A program made the position numbers and the translations under genes. A model generated the notes under the pieces. It was given only the letters and a program-made list of their open reading frames with translations, searched no databases and was not told the DNA's origin. Shown in pieces: positions 1-12,994 of a DNA stretch of 64,000 nt (position 1 is its first letter; each line of letters begins with the position of its first letter). The DNA is from Lactarius indigo (Eukaryota; Basidiomycota; Agaricomycetes; Russulales; Russulaceae): NCBI GenBank assembly GCA_025766275.1, contig JAFKAC010000027.1, forward strand, positions 699,069-763,068, given 5' to 3'.

Positions 1-1000
1 CAAAGTTTTTCCCTCTCGACGCTCTTTTACGACCGTCTTCGCAATAGAGATTGAAGGATTCTTCGACATTTGTCATCCATCCTTAAAGCCTGGCAAACTT
101 CAACACGTTTTCATGACGACCTGCCCTCCGTCTCCCGCTCGGCAGAGCGTTCCTAGACCTCACCAGGACAAGCAACGAGCCGCTCGTGTTGCAGGTCTTC
201 CGCACCGATGTCGAGATCACACCACCAGAGAAAGGCGTCCTTGGAGTGTCTCAAAGCTGGGCAACTGTACGTCCTCCGCCTCTTTCTCCGCTTCACTTGT
301 TGACACACTTTGCTCTCCATGCTCTCCATGCAGAGATCACGAATGCAGCTCGTGCACATCCGCCAGCATTCCCCCGTGTCCCAGGCGACAGAGACCCGAT
401 CATCTTCGACTTTGACATTTTCCTCGAGCTTGATCCAGTTATCACTCTTCACGATCCCCCGGATATTCCTTAGTTACATGCTGGATGACTTGCGTACTCT
501 GCGGCATGCACATGCAGACGCGTCTCTGCGACCCAAGTCGAGCGCTGGGTCGACGGACGGCCTTCCCTCCTCCCCTAAACAAATCCTGTTCGTTTCTTCA
601 TCCTGTAAAATGACCCACATTAACACTGTCATTATTAAAGAGCGATCCCGTGCTGACTTGTTAGCGGCCAAGCTCGTGCAGCGTGCACAGACATTGCGTG
701 CGTATTCAGTCCGCAAGAATGAGCGCTCTTGGTTAAGCGCTTTGCGGGGCGGACCTGTTCGATGTGACGTTCCTGCGTGGCGTCGGTGGCGAAGCAATCT
801 GAGAATCATGTGGTGGGAAGTCAATTCCGAATGCATACTGGGATCTCGATGTCGATGGCAGCAGCGCTGTCTCACTCACACTTCCCAATTCTGTTCGGAG
901 TTTACACGTATTTCGCCACCGTATTTTTGTACCGAGTAATAGGACGGTATGTACAAGAAGGGGCTAATAAGAATCATATCCTATCACACGCGCACATCTA
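1..1000 (+). pseudogene. Plus-strand relic of an unidentified spliced gene (copy 1)
   Basis: Decayed coding-like sequence, related to the segments starting at 5915, 12995, 19787 and 22881. Readable pieces change frame: a stretch around 175-240 containing LQVFRTDVEITPPE, one around 400-470 with a D/L-rich helix-like pattern, and one around 650-725 containing ADLLAAKLVQ. No copy gives a single open frame. The family is not recognised. It points away from the minus-strand DUF6535 remnant that follows, so the two form a repeated convergent pair. Confidence 0.45.
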
Positions 1001-1017
1001 AGAGACTATGGGACGCG

Positions 1018-2065
1018 TCAACCCATATCATACCGGCCATGTGAAGTATGCGGAGGGCGATCTCCCGTACGCTCAGCATTTGGTTCCCGGAGTGAAGGTC
1101 CCGCGATAGCTACTTCCGGCCTATTAACTGATCTCAATGGCGGAGATTGCGGATGAGGCTCTAGGTTGTCAGTACTGTTTGCGTGGATTCCGCGATTCAC
1201 TTCAACGAGTTCAAGGGCATCCTTTCCTTGTGCAAACCAGGCTGAGAGCCACCGTCGTCCTTAGCTGCGGCGTCCATGTCAGGTGCGAAGGTTGGCGCTG
1301 GAGAAGCGCCGGGGGCGGTAGTAGCTACTATCAAGCTATAAGGTTCTGGGACTGAAAGCGAGAGGTCAGATTATGTGATGGGTAAGTATGAAGACAGAGA
1401 CGGACCTGTGGGGAGTTTGTTGTCAAGAACTGGATTAGGAGCTGAAGAGGGGAGGTTTGGTGCATCGGAAGGCGTCAGGGGGTTTGCATTGTGCCGGAGG
1501 GCGACGGCGGAGGGTAGAGGAAGGAGGAAGGACGGAGGCCGAAGTTCCGGGAGTGGGGTCGAGGGTTGTTGTACGTGAGGTGACAACGTCCAGTATTGCA
1601 CTAGCGGCGGTTGGATCTGGTAATGTAATAGGAATGCGGAGGCTTTCGGTGGTCGTCTGATGAGCGCGGTGCAAGTTGTCAAGCGGCGGTACATTGAGGA
1701 AGGAGTATATGCCGAAGGTTCAGGGCGGAGAGGGAGAGGGTTTCATGGAGGCATCCGTGCCGCCTTGTATCAGATCCTGAGAAGTGGCAGAAATGTCACT
1801 TTTCATTGGTAGTCTGAAGAGCAGAGTGGGAGTTGTCAAGCGGCAGCACATCAGTGAGGTTTTCGTCGACACGACGTGGGGTGGGTATGGTCGGGGAAGA
1901 TGTATCTGGACTGGTAAGAGAAGCAGGGGCTAGCGCGGCAGTACGAGCAATGGATGTGGGGGCAGAGTCGTCATGAATATGGCCAGCGAAGTTGCGCAAT
2001 GAAAGCAAGGATGGCTTCTCCAAGTTTACCGCCTCGGCCTCAGTTTATGCTATACGTTTATTCAC
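1018..2065 (-). pseudogene. Truncated DUF6535 gene, C-terminal tail only
   Basis: Read on the minus strand, this segment carries the Pro/Ser/Thr-rich tail of the DUF6535 proteins in broken frames. Recognisable pieces are GHIHDDSAPT, then LPLDNSHSALQTT, then a terminal YDMG before TGA at 1018-1020, where intact paralogues end in YDIV. The transmembrane and middle regions are absent. It sits 3' of the full gene at 2767-5552 in tandem orientation and is repeated at 14042-15060. It is a non-functional remnant of an older duplication. Confidence 0.7.
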
Positions 2066-2766
2066 TGCACTCCGTCAGATTCCCCAAGCTATGAATGTCC
2101 TTCCGACCCGTTTAAGAGAGAAGAATGGGAGGGAGGAAAAGGCGAGACGGAGAATACGAGGGGACGAACTAGTTCTGAGTCACGCACCGACAGAGCAACG
2201 TATATCTCTCAATGGGTATTTTATCTGGGACGTGCAATATAGCCCTTCCAGTCATTCTATTCTGCGTTGAAGGTTGAGAAGAGAAGGACTGATACAGGAT
2301 TGTCGATGGGGATGGGAAGAAATCCGGTAATCCCGTGAGCATTGGATCCGAGCGACGGGTTGGGACTGGCCATTTTAATTTCAGCTGGGTCCTCCATCTC
2401 AGAACGGCTCCGCATGGTATCAACACTATAATATAATATTCTCAACGCCGCTCTCAACAAAGTCCCAAGGAGAGACTATTCGCTGACACTACTGGAGCTG
2501 AGGGAATAGAGACGGCTACCTGTTTGCGTGCAGAGGCCTCCGCGTCACTGCCAGATACGCTCACTGGCCCACCTAAGGGGGTTGCTGAAACTCATCCGAG
2601 TCGCTCACAACTCTCTACTCTACCAAGTTTACATATTTCGCCACGGGCCACGGTCAGCACCATATTATAGGACAATATATACGCGAGACGAGGAAAAATG
2701 TTGATCAGGAGATATCCAGAACATATATCCTATAGCGTGTGCGCGTATCAAAGAGACCGGGAAACG
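2066..2766. other. Spacer between DUF6535 remnant and full gene
   Basis: No gene. Around 2480-2560 is a piece of the plus-strand relic family (motif around LNKVPRRDY, related to 20688-20831 where LNKRPKQLVF can be read). From 2620 to 2766 is the 3' flank seen downstream of all DUF6535 copies, with repeated landmarks tttacatatttcgcc, tatatac and atatcc before the stop codon. A 67-codon minus frame at 2257-2460 survives in both duplicates, but it has no recognisable features and may be chance. Confidence 0.5.
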
Positions 2767-5552
2767 TTAAACGATATCATATGAGCAGCGGAAAGGCTGT
2801 GGTGGACGACCTCCTCCCGTACGCTCGGCATTTGGTTCGCGTGTTGAAGGGCCTGTGATAGCTGGGTCCATATCAGTGGCCGATGGTAACGGGGATTGCG
2901 GTGGGGTATCTAAGGTGGCCATAGCGTTTGCGTGGATTGAGCGAATCGCCGATGGAGAACCAAGGGTGTCGTTTTCATTGCGTGGGCCAAGCTTCGGGCC
3001 GCCATCTTCCTCGATAGCGGCATGCAGATCAGGTTCAGAGGCCGGCCCTGTCAAAGCACTGGTAGTAGGCATTATTTCTAAACGATGACATTTTGTGTAA
3101 GAAGGCAAGGGGTCAGATCGAGCCATGGGCAACTGTGAAGACGGCGACAAACCTGTAGGAAGTGTATTGTCGAGAATTGGACAAGAAGCTGAAGGGTGAT
3201 TTGACGGATCAGAAGGCACCAGGAGGTCTGCGTTATGCTGGAGGGTAACAGCAGCCGGTGGTGAGGTAGAGGAACGAAGAGGGGTAGATGTCGAGGTTAC
3301 GGAAGTTAGGTGGGGTATTCTTCCACCAGAGGTGACAAACGCATCAGCGGTCGCTGGATCTGGTGCGGTTGCAGAAAATGAGAGGCTTTCGGTGTTCTTC
3401 TGATGAGTGATCTGGGGGTGGAAGTCGTCAAGCGGTATATCCGTGAGGCTTTCGACGACGTGAGGTGGGGCGGGTGCGGACGAGGGAAGCACATCAGGGC
3501 TGGTAAGGAGAGCAGGGAGCGGTGCATCATTATCGTGCAGGACAGAGTGAGCTGAGGTTGTGGAGGAAGAGTCGTGAATATGGCCAACAACGTCGCACCG
3601 TGGATACGAGCGTGGGTCGAACAGAACTTCAGCATAATAACTGGTGGAGGCGGAGAATTGTGTTGGGGCAGCATCGGTACCTTCATGAAGAGCGATGTAT
3701 ACCTGCCGAATCGGTCTGAGGATACATATTGCCATCCCCCAATTGCTGTCATTCTGCGCTTGGAGAACGATTTGATTCCAGAGTGCACAGAACTCGTGCT
3801 GCAGATCGCGTGACGTATCTTGCACATCGATTACCGAAGCATTCCTTAGAACATCCGAGAGCCAGTAATCTTGCAGGGTCGGTCTCCTGAAGTGGCTAAA
3901 TTGGCGGCGAGTGATGCGAATCAAGCTTGTAAGTGGCAAATCGCAGTCTGTGGCGTAGCGTCGGAGGTCAGCTTTTGGGATTCCCAGTTTATTGGGGGCC
4001 GAAATAAGCCAAGAGTCGTTGCCGCGTTGCGCTCCTGCAATAAGCCAGGTGAACATGGCCTCTCCAAGTAATGCAATTTCTTGGTCTCCACTACTGCACC
4101 AACCTCGCATGACACGGACAAATTCGGCAGTTTGCAATCCCTTATGTCGATCGCCAGAAATGACCCCATGGAGGATTTCCCAGAATGCATAGGGAAATTG
4201 CAGCGGGTCAAGGGCTTTCGCGCAGATCATGGCCCGGCGGTTTTTGACAGGCCCAGGAAGTAAATCGGATGAGAAAGTTCGGTCGAAAAATCCGGTCAAT
4301 GCACTAGAAAGCTTGCCTTTGTCCTCTTCGGTGAGACTGGGCAGAGGATCGTCGACCACCTTGGAGCCGCGGATGCCGGGTAAGCCGGAAAAAAAGCGCT
4401 CCAGTTCGTGATCTTCGTCCAGACAGTCGAACGTCCACATGAAGGCACGGGCGTCTAGTTCTGGTCGGGACCTCAGAGCAGTTTCCTCGGCTGTCCTCTG
4501 AATGCCCTGCACCAGCAAGTCGCCCAAAGGGCTCCCGATTCTCCCAACGACCAGACGACGATATCGAACCGACAAGACGACCCAGAACCGAATGTGATAG
4601 ATGACGTCTGGTATCCCGAAAACAATGAACCACGTGAAGGATGAAAGTGATGAGTAGTACGGGCTATCGTGACGAAAGATTGGCATCAATGTGATCCATC
4701 CGTACACAGCCGTGCAAAGGCCAACCCATGACAACACCAACTTGAAGATCGTGATATAGACGTTGGATAGGAACACGACCAGGCCGGCAAAGAACAGGAA
4801 CAGGGAAATGTGGAGTAGAGCCGGCAACGTTTCGACCACCCATGGGAGGAGACACTTCTCAACCCCCTCGGCAAAGAACGCACGAATTCGTGCTCGCTTT
4901 TCTGGACTGTAACGTGTCTGAGTGACCTTGAGATATCTTCGTGCCCATTGCTGCAGCAACGTCGCGAGCAGGGCACAGGTAAGACTGATGACCAAGCTCA
5001 TGAACCAAAGTGAGTTTACCCAAACTGCGTAGTTTGGTGGAGAGAATGGGGGAGGGGAAGCCGAGGGGGAAGCCGAAATATTGGGGTTGACGGTAGTCTG
5101 GTAGATATTTGCGAGGTAGAAATTGGAGGTGTCCTGTGGGTTCGGTCGAATATCCTGAATGGAGACTGATATCAAGGATGCGACAGCAGCAGAGAATAAA
5201 CCGGTCTACGAGACTTGGGTCAGTACGAAGCACCAGATCGAAAGGCAGAGACGCACAAATATGAGGATACCGTCTGCATCCGCTTTCCAGTTCTCGACCA
5301 TCTTCTTGTCCTCTTCCGTCGCCAGTTCCATGTACATCGAGAATATGGGCCCGGAACCATCGACGAAATTAGATACATCATGCGATGCTTGATTCTGTGC
5401 CGACGGAGGTGGGTACTGATAGTCGCCTATTTTGGCGGCAGTGAGGTGAAAACTTTGGTGAGAACGGTAAGGATAGAGTCATGTGGGAGAACGGTACCTT
5501 CACCAAGTCCTGCAGTGGGGACGTTGTTGGCCTCGTCAGGAGCTCGGGACAT
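2767..5552 (-). CDS. DUF6535 domain membrane protein, array gene 1 (intact)
   Basis: Three exons fit in phase: 5498-5552 (ATG), 5257-5426 and 2767-5205 (TAA), with introns of 71 and 51 bp, giving about 887 residues. Exon 2 holds the family hallmark FVDGSGPIFSMYMELA, and the exon 2/3 junction reads GILIF-TGLFSAAVASL, the first membrane segment (about 70-92). Further membrane segments lie near 136-157, 203-225 and 228-247, with the basic linker QQWARRYLKVTQ between them. The middle contains the family signature LDEDHELERFFSGLPG; the last roughly 300 residues are low-complexity Pro/Ser/Thr-rich. DUF6535 is a fungal membrane-protein family, abundant in Agaricomycetes, without an assigned function. 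This copy has no frameshift and shares its 3' flank with the third array gene and its 5' flank with the fourth. Confidence 0.85.
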
Positions 5553-5914
5553 TACAGCGAAGACTGTGGTGTGTCAATTGTTGTGGATGTAGGGTAAGGT
5601 GTGGTAGCACACTTGTGGAACGGCCATAGCGACTGCCCTTAGCCCGGCATGCAGCACCCATGAGGCAATACTAGTTTGATCGAACCGCAAGCGCCTGGAT
5701 CATCGGTTCGTGGCAGGGCATGTCGTTGCAAAATGGGCTACAGTTCTCGTATTAATGCCTTCATACAATGTTTTGAATTGCGTGGTAGAATCAATGCAAG
5801 GTGAAGACCTCTCCCGCCTGTAAGTAGAGTGTCCTATCAAGAATTGCGGAGGATTATTGATTAGTGCTGAATTCAAACCGATTTACATAACCCTACACCT
5901 AATCTTATCGTACC
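5553..5914. other. 5' flank of DUF6535 gene 1, duplicated at 26430-26773
   Basis: No gene. The sequence upstream of the ATG is nearly identical to that upstream of the fourth array gene, up to about 5891 (cataaccctacacc). It presumably contains the shared promoter, but no specific element can be assigned. After 5891 the two diverge and the plus-strand relic starts. Confidence 0.7.
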
Positions 5915-7010
5915 GAGAGGTTCCAAGAAAGCTCGAGAGTCAAGCTATGGGTTCCACATGTGGCCAGTCTCCTGTCGGCGCCACACCGACGTGACGCGTC
6001 GAGAAGTGGCCGGAAGAGTGGGAGATCACGTGATCACACCCTCAGACGAGAGCACCTTCTTGGGAACACTTTGTGGCGTCTTTTTTCCGAGGCGGGAAGT
6101 CATGCGTCCCTTGCCTCTCTGTCTGCCTCACCTGCTGACATGCTTCGCTCTCCATCCAGACCTGCGCAAGTCCTCTCACTAAATCCACATTGCGCGGATC
6201 ACCACGGCACCATCAGACCCTGACCATCTTCTCAACACTCTCCTTAAACTCGACGCTGTCCTTACTGTGCAAGCGCACTCACTCTTCATGCTCCTCTGTA
6301 CACTCCCAAGTGGTGAGCTGGGCGACCTGAATGCCTGGCAGCGCGTGCACAGAGTCCTAGAATATGGTATGTACATGTTCGGAACCTGAGTAGAGTGCTG
6401 GATGGTCAATGGTAAGTCATCTCACTACCAAATTCTTTCTTTCTTCATTGAAGCTACCAAATAAAAGCAGTCTATGTCGGCTTGTTCAATGACAAGCCTA
6501 TGCAGATGTATTCGGTCCGCTCAAGTGAGTGATGTTGGCCAAGCCGCTCTCAAGTGCCTCGCTGTCACGGTGCTCGTGGGCGCACTCGACATCATCGCCT
6601 CTACCTGGCACTGTAACGGGACAGTCGCGGCGCCAGTAGCGAAGCAGTCTGAGACTCGTATGGTGGGATACACGTCGGTCCCAAATGTGCACAAGGACCT
6701 GTTGTTCTTGTCGTCAACAGCAGGAACATTCTCTCAACCATACACCACATACATGATTACTTGTACTCACCAATCCGCTCGGTAACCTGCTACGAGTGCC
6801 CTGTTAATTTAGCCTCCTGCAACTTCCTTGTTCCCTTGCCTTCAAGTTAGAGTCGCCCAGCCAACGTTGCTCTCAACAAGAGATCCAATCGATTAGTTTT
6901 TACAGACACTATTGGAGCTGAGAAGATAAGCACGGCTACCCAAGTGTACGCAGAGTCTTCTGTATCACTTCCGGGTCCGCCTATCGGCCTGCCGTGGGTC
7001 GGGGGGATTG
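5915..7010 (+). pseudogene. Plus-strand relic of the unidentified spliced gene (copy 2)
   Basis: Related to 19787-20835: both begin with ttccaagaaagctcgagagtc. Coding-like pieces are APSDPDHLLNTLLKLDAVLT (about 6208-6265), a continuation to VLEYG near 6365, and YVGLFNDKPMQMYSVRSS (about 6474-6525). The 3' piece near 6860-7000 corresponds to the LNKRPKQL exon of copy 19787. Stops and frame changes break it. Gene family not recognised. Confidence 0.5.
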
Positions 7011-7185
7011 GGACTTGTCACACATATTGACCCCCGCTGCGTGGATTCACATATTTCGCCATAGTATTCGTACAACGTAATAGGAAATATATACAGAAGA
7101 CGAGGAAAAGTATCAGCGATGTGACGTCGAGAACCCAATAAGAAAATATATCGCACACGCACATCTATGGATCGGGGGATGCGTT

Positions 7186-8175
7186 AAATGATATTATACT
7201 GACCATGTGAAGGGTGAGGGGGATGATTTCCTGTATCCTCTGCACCAAGAAAGTGTCATGGCGGACCTGCAATGGCTACGTCAGTAGCCAAAGATAGTGA
7301 CGGCGACGGTAGTGGAAGATCCAGGGAAGCCATAATATTTTCCCAAATCGCCAAAGGGGGGTCAAGAGCGTCCCTTTCCTTATGCAGTGCAGCTTTCATG
7401 CTGCCCTCCCCTTCAATAACAGCGCCCGGATCAGGTACAGAAGATGGGCATGGATGAAATTGGCCAGGCGAGCGGGAGCCAGCAGCGACGAATGAGATTC
7501 TGGCGAAGAAGAACCACAGCGAGATCCTGTCACGGGAAAGTTTAAAGTCGCCTGTGGGTTTGTAGGTGGTACGTAGTCTAGAACCTGAGTGGGAAAAGGT
7601 AGCGACGGAACGTCTAAACATCCGAGGTGCCGCAGCCAGGGATGTGCTGAATGGTAACAACATCAGGTGGGGAGATCGGGACAGGAGGAGTAGATGCCGA
7701 AAGTTCCGGGGCGGGGAGGAATATCATCGTCGAGGAGGTGTTGCGAGTAGTGACTGTATTCGGTGAAGTAGCAGGAATGCGGAAGTCTACAGTAGATGTC
7801 TGAGCGGGGTGGTACGAACGAGGAAGGTGTATCGGGACTGGCGAGTGAAGCAGGGACCAGCTCGGCGTCATCATGCCGGACAGAACTAGCAAGGACATTG
7901 AAGGCAGAGTGGTTGTGAATATGGCTAGCTATGCCGCACACTGGATACGCAGTTTGATCCCGCAGAATGTTGTCCCCATTGTCAGTAGAGGCGGAGAGTC
8001 GTATTTCGGCTGCCTCGGTCTGGGATGCGTCGCGAACTTGGGCGAAAGCCAGGTGCGAACGCGGCCTTGCACTGCATGTCCAATTGCTCTCTCCCCCGAG
8101 CATCATGGCGATTCGCTCAATAGCATCCATCCGGGTCTCAATGGCAGTCGTAGCATCTCTGTAGGTACACATATT
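7186..8175 (-). pseudogene. Truncated DUF6535 gene, C-terminal tail only (gene 2 type)
   Basis: Minus-strand pieces match the tail of array gene 2 more closely than gene 1: PDPGAVIEGEGSMKAALHKE and DVAIAGPP near 7260-7470, LSASTPPVPI near 7690, SLASPDTPSSFVP near 7810-7860 and SYP/AYPVCG-type residues near 7940. Frames shift repeatedly. The segment from about 8030 to 8175 (residues ATTAIETRMDAIERI) does not match the family and may be foreign. No N-terminal membrane region is present. Confidence 0.65.
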
Positions 8176-8259
8176 TTTCCAGAGCTCATAAGTATGAAGT
8201 TATATACATCAAGGTACCATGCATCGAGGGGACAACAAGAACACGTGTTCTATCATACT

Positions 8260-10974
8260 TCACACGATATCATACTGGTCTTGCGAAGGGCACGAAGGAT
8301 GGTGTCCTGTATGATCGATCCCGAGAGGGCGCCATGAAGGACCTGCGATGGCTGTATCAGTAACTGACGGCGACGGAAGCTGTGGAAGGTCTGTGGTGGT
8401 CGTAACATTTTCCAGAATCGCAGGAAGGTCCCTCTCATTGTGCAATGCGACTTTCGTGCTACCCTCTCCCTCAGTAGCAGCACCCGGAACAGGTGCAGAA
8501 GACGGGCGCGGATGAGATGGGCCGGGAGAAGCGGATGCAAGCAGCGACTGATGAGCTTCTGGCGAAGATGCACGGTCAGATCCGGTCACGGGAGGGTCTA
8601 GAGATGCCTGCGGACCTGTCGGGAGCATATTGTCGAGAACCGGAGCGGGAGAAGGCAGCGATGGAACGTTTAGAACTTCCGGAGACGTGCGGCGGTCTGC
8701 GATGTGCGGAACGACAAAGCCGCCAGGGAAGGTCGGGGCCATTTGGATAAGAGGAGGTGCGGACGCCGAAGGCTCCATGGTGGGGAAGGGGATCGTTGTT
8801 GTGGAGGTGTCAAGACCGCCTTGTATCACACGAACAATGACCGGATCTGGAGAAGCAGCAGGAATGAGGAGAGCCGTCTGATGAACGGTTTCGTCGACAT
8901 GCAGTGGAGTGGGTATAGGCGAGGAAGGCGCATGGGGACTGGCAAGGGAAGTGGGGGCCTGCGCAGCGTCATCACGCAGGACAGTGCGAACAAGGGTCAT
9001 AGAGGCGGAGTCGTGAGTATGGCCATTGACTCCGCACGATGGATACGAGGACGGTCGCTGCAAGACGTCATCTTGATCACCGGTGGCGGCGGAGAATTGT
9101 GTTGGGGCAGAATTTGTATCTTGATGCAGGGTGACGTAGACGTTACGAATTGGTCGCAGGGTATGGGACATCATCCACCGATCGTTCTGAGATTTGAGGA
9201 CGATTTGATTCCAGAGTGTACAAAACTCATGCTGCAGTTCAGGAGACGTATATTGTACATTGAACTTGGAAGCCGCTTGTAGAACGTTCGAGAACTCGTC
9301 CCACGGCCAAGATTGTGTCCGGAGATGTTTAAATTGTTGGCGAGTGATATGAATCAGGACGGCAAGTGACAGGCTGTCCCCCTGCGAGGCGTAGTTTCGT
9401 AGGACGGTTTCCGAGACGCCTAGTGCATTGGAAGCGAGAGAAAACCAAGAGTCGTCGCGTCGTTGTGACCTCGCAGTAATACCGCAAACAGCGGCTTTTA
9501 CAACCATGTTTGTATCTTCACCTCTGTAACCTCCCCAGCCTCTTACAATGTGCGTAGTTTCAGCGATCAGTGGTTGACTATTTTGGCAGTTGGACAAAAT
9601 TTTGTCGAGGATTGTGAACGCCATGGGTGTGTGTGTTGGGTCGATAGCCTTCGCGCATATGATGGCTCGATGACTTTTGGCTGAGTCAGAAAGTAAAGTA
9701 GATGAGAACGTGCGGTCGAGCAGCCCAATCAATGCCGTCGAAAGATTCTCCTTTTGCTCTTCAGTGAGACCGGGGAGAGGATCGTCGACTACGCGGGAGC
9801 TTCGGAAGCCGGGTAAGCCCGAAAAGAAGCGCTCCAGTTCGTGGTCTTCGTCCGAAATGTCAAACGTCCACAGAAATGCGCGAGTGTCGACCGCCGATGG
9901 AGAATTCGGAGCAGTCTCCTCGGCTGTCTTCTGCAGGCCTTGCAAGCGCATCTTGTGAAAGCTTGTCCTCAAGCTGTCAACGCGATTGGATGAAATGACG
10001 TATGGAAGGACCTGAAAGATGACATCTAGTGTTCCAATAATTATGGGCCACACAAATGAGGTAAGCGGGGTATAGTATGGGGTATCGCGGAACAAAAGCG
10101 GCATAATTGTGATACATCCATAGACAGCGGTACAAATGCTGACCAATGACAGCACCACCCTGAAAACCGTGAGATAAACGTTCCAAAGGAACACAAGAAG
10201 GCCGGCAAAGAATAGGAACAAGGAAATATGGAGAAGCGTAGGCAATACTTCGACTGCTTGCGAAAGAAGAAATTTGTCAACACCTTCAGCAAAGAACGCA
10301 CGAATCCGCGCTCGCTTGTGTGGACTGTAACGTGGCTGGGTGACCTTGAGGTATCTTCGTGCCCACTGCTGTAGCAATGTCGCGAGAAGAGCACAGGTAA
10401 GACTGATGACCAAGCTCAAGAACCAAAGCGAGTTCACCCAAACTGCATAGGTAGGTGGGGAGAATGGGGGCGGGGAAGAAGGGAGAGAGGTCGAAATGTT
10501 GGATCGATTTGGATCGGAGACAGTCTGATAAATGTTCGCAAGGTAGAAATTGGAGGTGTCCTGAGAGTTCGGCCGAATGTCTTGAATCGACACCGAGATC
10601 AACGACGCGACAGCAGCAGAGAATAAACCAGTCTAAGGGAGATAAGTCTGTGAAGCGGAACATGGCAGATGCCAGACAATGACGCACAAAGATGAGAATC
10701 CCTTCAGCATCCGCTTTCCACCCTTCGGCCATCTTCTTGTCTTCTTCCGAGGCCATTTCCACGTACATTGAGAAAATAGGCTCGGACCCATCGACAAAGT
10801 TAGACACTCCCGAAGGTGCTTGAGTCAGTGCTGATTGCGGTGGGAGTTGATCGCTATCTTTGAGAGTGAGACGGGTGAGCATGGTGGGGTAGAGCCGAGC
10901 AAGAGCAAAGTACCTGCGCCGGGGTTTATGCCTGTTTCGGTTGCACCGACATCCTCGGGACGAGCTTGCGGCAT
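8260..10974 (-). CDS. DUF6535 domain membrane protein, array gene 2 (intact)
   Basis: Exons 10914-10974 (ATG), 10688-10857 and 8260-10632 (TGA), with introns of 56 and 55 bp, join in phase to about 867 residues. Exon 2 is 170 bp, as in genes 1 and 4. Exon 2 contains FVDGSEPIFSMYVEMA; membrane segments are near 71-94, 142-163, 210-229 and 233-252. The signature is SDEDHELERFFSGLPGFRSS. The C-terminal third is Pro/Ser/Thr-rich and ends in YDIV. It is the most divergent of the four full copies, especially in exon 1, intron 1 and the tail, so it represents an older branch. Function is unknown. Confidence 0.85.
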
Positions 10975-12978
10975 TGAAGACTACGATGCGAATCTATTAT
11001 GAAGCGTACAATCGATAGGGTGCAGAGTGCTAGGAGTGGCCTTCAGTCGAGTTGTAAAGCGCCACGGGGCGATAATGATCAATGGGGGCCGAATCGGATG
11101 ACAAGCGCTCGATCCTCAGCGCCTCTGCGCGCCGTACTCCAAGCCAACAGTTTGTCGTAGCACATAGTACCGTAGCCCCGATTCTCATATTGTGCGCTCA
11201 TTATGCGTTGCGTGGCAGATACAAAGGGTCAACCCGACGCGACGACCCTTCTATGGGTTGTCGAAAAAAATTGTCGGAGTCCCCCGAGCCTGCACCATTT
11301 CCTTTCCTCTCCGGGCCTTGCTCCGGGCAGCAATTGGGCCCTCTCCTGATTTGAACACGGACCAACAGATATAACAATACTCTACCTAGAACCCAGGGAA
11401 CGTGAGCACGACAAACATCTCTTAACGCCGCGCATTGGACGAATAGCTATGATAGGCATTGCGCGTCGCTCGGCGCATGTAAGGAGGCCATGTTGTTTGG
11501 CCCTGTTGTGTCGGGGTTCATTACAGTAGTGTTCATTTCTTCAGTGTCGCGTCCATCGCGCCCAGTTTACCCCTTCGCAAACGCTACAAGAAATAGCGAA
11601 TGCAGACACCCTCGTAATATTTGCGAAGAGCATTTTCGAAGACAAGGTATGTGGGTCCTTGGATGTGCTTTGTGCCTAATTTAGGGAAAAGTACAGATTG
11701 TCGAGCTCGTAGGGCACATCTTGTTAGGGAGACCGGAACCGGAACGCGCACCCTGTCCAACCAATCGATTCAACAGAAGCTCACGGTTGAGATGTTGCGT
11801 GGTGGAGAGATGGCTTTATCGTATTTGAGGGTGCCAAGGTGCCAGGCGAGGGCACAGTACGTGGTCCGTATCAAATTTTTCTCCCTTGACGTTCTCGTCT
11901 CACTACCATTTGCAACAGATATCGAGGGATTCTTCAGCGCTGGATAAGTTCATCTATTAAACCCGCGGCCTATCGGTTTTCCGGAAACAAAAGCATGCGA
12001 CCGGACTGCTGCCTATCAACTGAACTCTGTATGTCCCTCAGTGTGTTGGAGCCAAGAAAACCGATCGACGCCTTGGTCAAGTTTTACGGCTACGATTGTC
12101 TCACTCTCCTTGACGTCATTCCGCTCCCGACTTCCGCCGTTGAATTCCTTCCTCATCCCCTGTCATACAGCGTATATAATGGACCAAAACGTCTCCAACG
12201 AGGTGCTCTACCTCAGTGCGGCGATGCAGTATTTCTGCCTAGAGGATATGGCACCGCATCTTACGAGAAATCGGCGACGCTATGCAGAGGCCGGGCGAGT
12301 TTGTTGGAGCGCTGAGTGGACTTTTTACATCACGGAGCGCGTTCGATGGTTGGATTTAGGTGCGTTTGGGAGTGGTTCAGTCTCTTTCATGCATTATTTG
12401 AAAGCTTATCGATTATCACTTATGCTTGAACAGGGCGAACAGAGCGTCCATGGGACGTGCCAGTCGGTCATTACTATCTGACACCTCAGAAATTCAACGC
12501 CGATGGTGTTCATTTAGCCCGTACATGCTCGTCTCTTACCCCATGTCGCCCTCTGGCCCGCTCCGCATGACTGTATCACATACACATATTTTCCACATAT
12601 GCGCAACTCGCCCTAGGTCCCGCTGCTCACCCATACATCGTTCGCGTCATAAGTGTCATCATCCTACGCACTTTTTCACTGCGCGCACTCAAACGATATG
12701 CCATCGCTACACACAAGTGCAAAGGGGCTCGGGGAGCCTGTGGTAAGGGACAGAGATGGGGGCGGTGATGGGTGAGTCCGTCTCGCGATCGAGCAAGTTT
12801 GATGTCATGACAGACTTTCGACGTGGATCAAGTTCTCGTGTGTTGCTGCCACCTCGAAGTCGGGACTGCATTTCTGGTTCTGTGGTATGGTCAAAACTTG
12901 CCCGCTCGCCGGAAAGTGTTGATGTTGATTTGTGGAGACGATTTCAGGTTGCGGGTATCACGGACTGGCCACAGCGAA
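10975..12978. other. Intergenic region between array gene 2 and the second duplicate
   Basis: No gene that I can support firmly. A stretch around 11868-11946 resembles the start of the window (positions 1-70), including agggattcttc, so it may be another decayed end of the plus-strand relic. Around 11600-11640 a short frame reads ADTLVIFAKSIFEDK before a GT donor, and around 11695-11745 EKVQIVELVGHILLG. These may be exon relics of an unknown gene. Confidence 0.3.
12179..12481 (+). CDS. Hypothetical small ORF, 100 aa
   Basis: An ATG-started frame follows a TATA-like tatataatgg. It encodes a Trp/Tyr/Arg-containing peptide (starts MDQNVSNEVLYLSAAMQYF). No signal peptide, repeat or known motif is visible. 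It lies alone in a gene-poor gap and an overlapping frame is also open, so it could be an exon or chance. Confidence 0.2.
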   Translation: MDQNVSNEVLYLSAAMQYFCLEDMAPHLTRNRRRYAEAGRVCWSAEWTFYITERVRWLDLGAFGSGSVSFMHYLKAYRLSLMLEQGEQSVHGTCQSVITI

Positions 12979-12994
12979 TGCCAAAGTTTCTCGA

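Larger units (their letters stand above)
1..5430. repeat. Segmental duplication, copy 1 (partner 12979-18460)
   Basis: The sequence from the window start through the 5' part of the first DUF6535 gene recurs with an offset of about 12.97 kb at the left end and 13.03 kb at the right end. Matching landmarks are 21/12995 (gctcttttac), 1018/14042 (end of the truncated DUF6535 remnant), 2767/15797 (stop of the full gene) and 4981/18013. Differences are scattered substitutions and small indels. The copy may begin before the window. Confidence 0.9.

Noticed and set aside
3306..5233. Several long frames overlapping DUF6535 gene 1 in other phases
   Set aside because: They are shadows of the spliced gene; the exon model explains the codon pattern.
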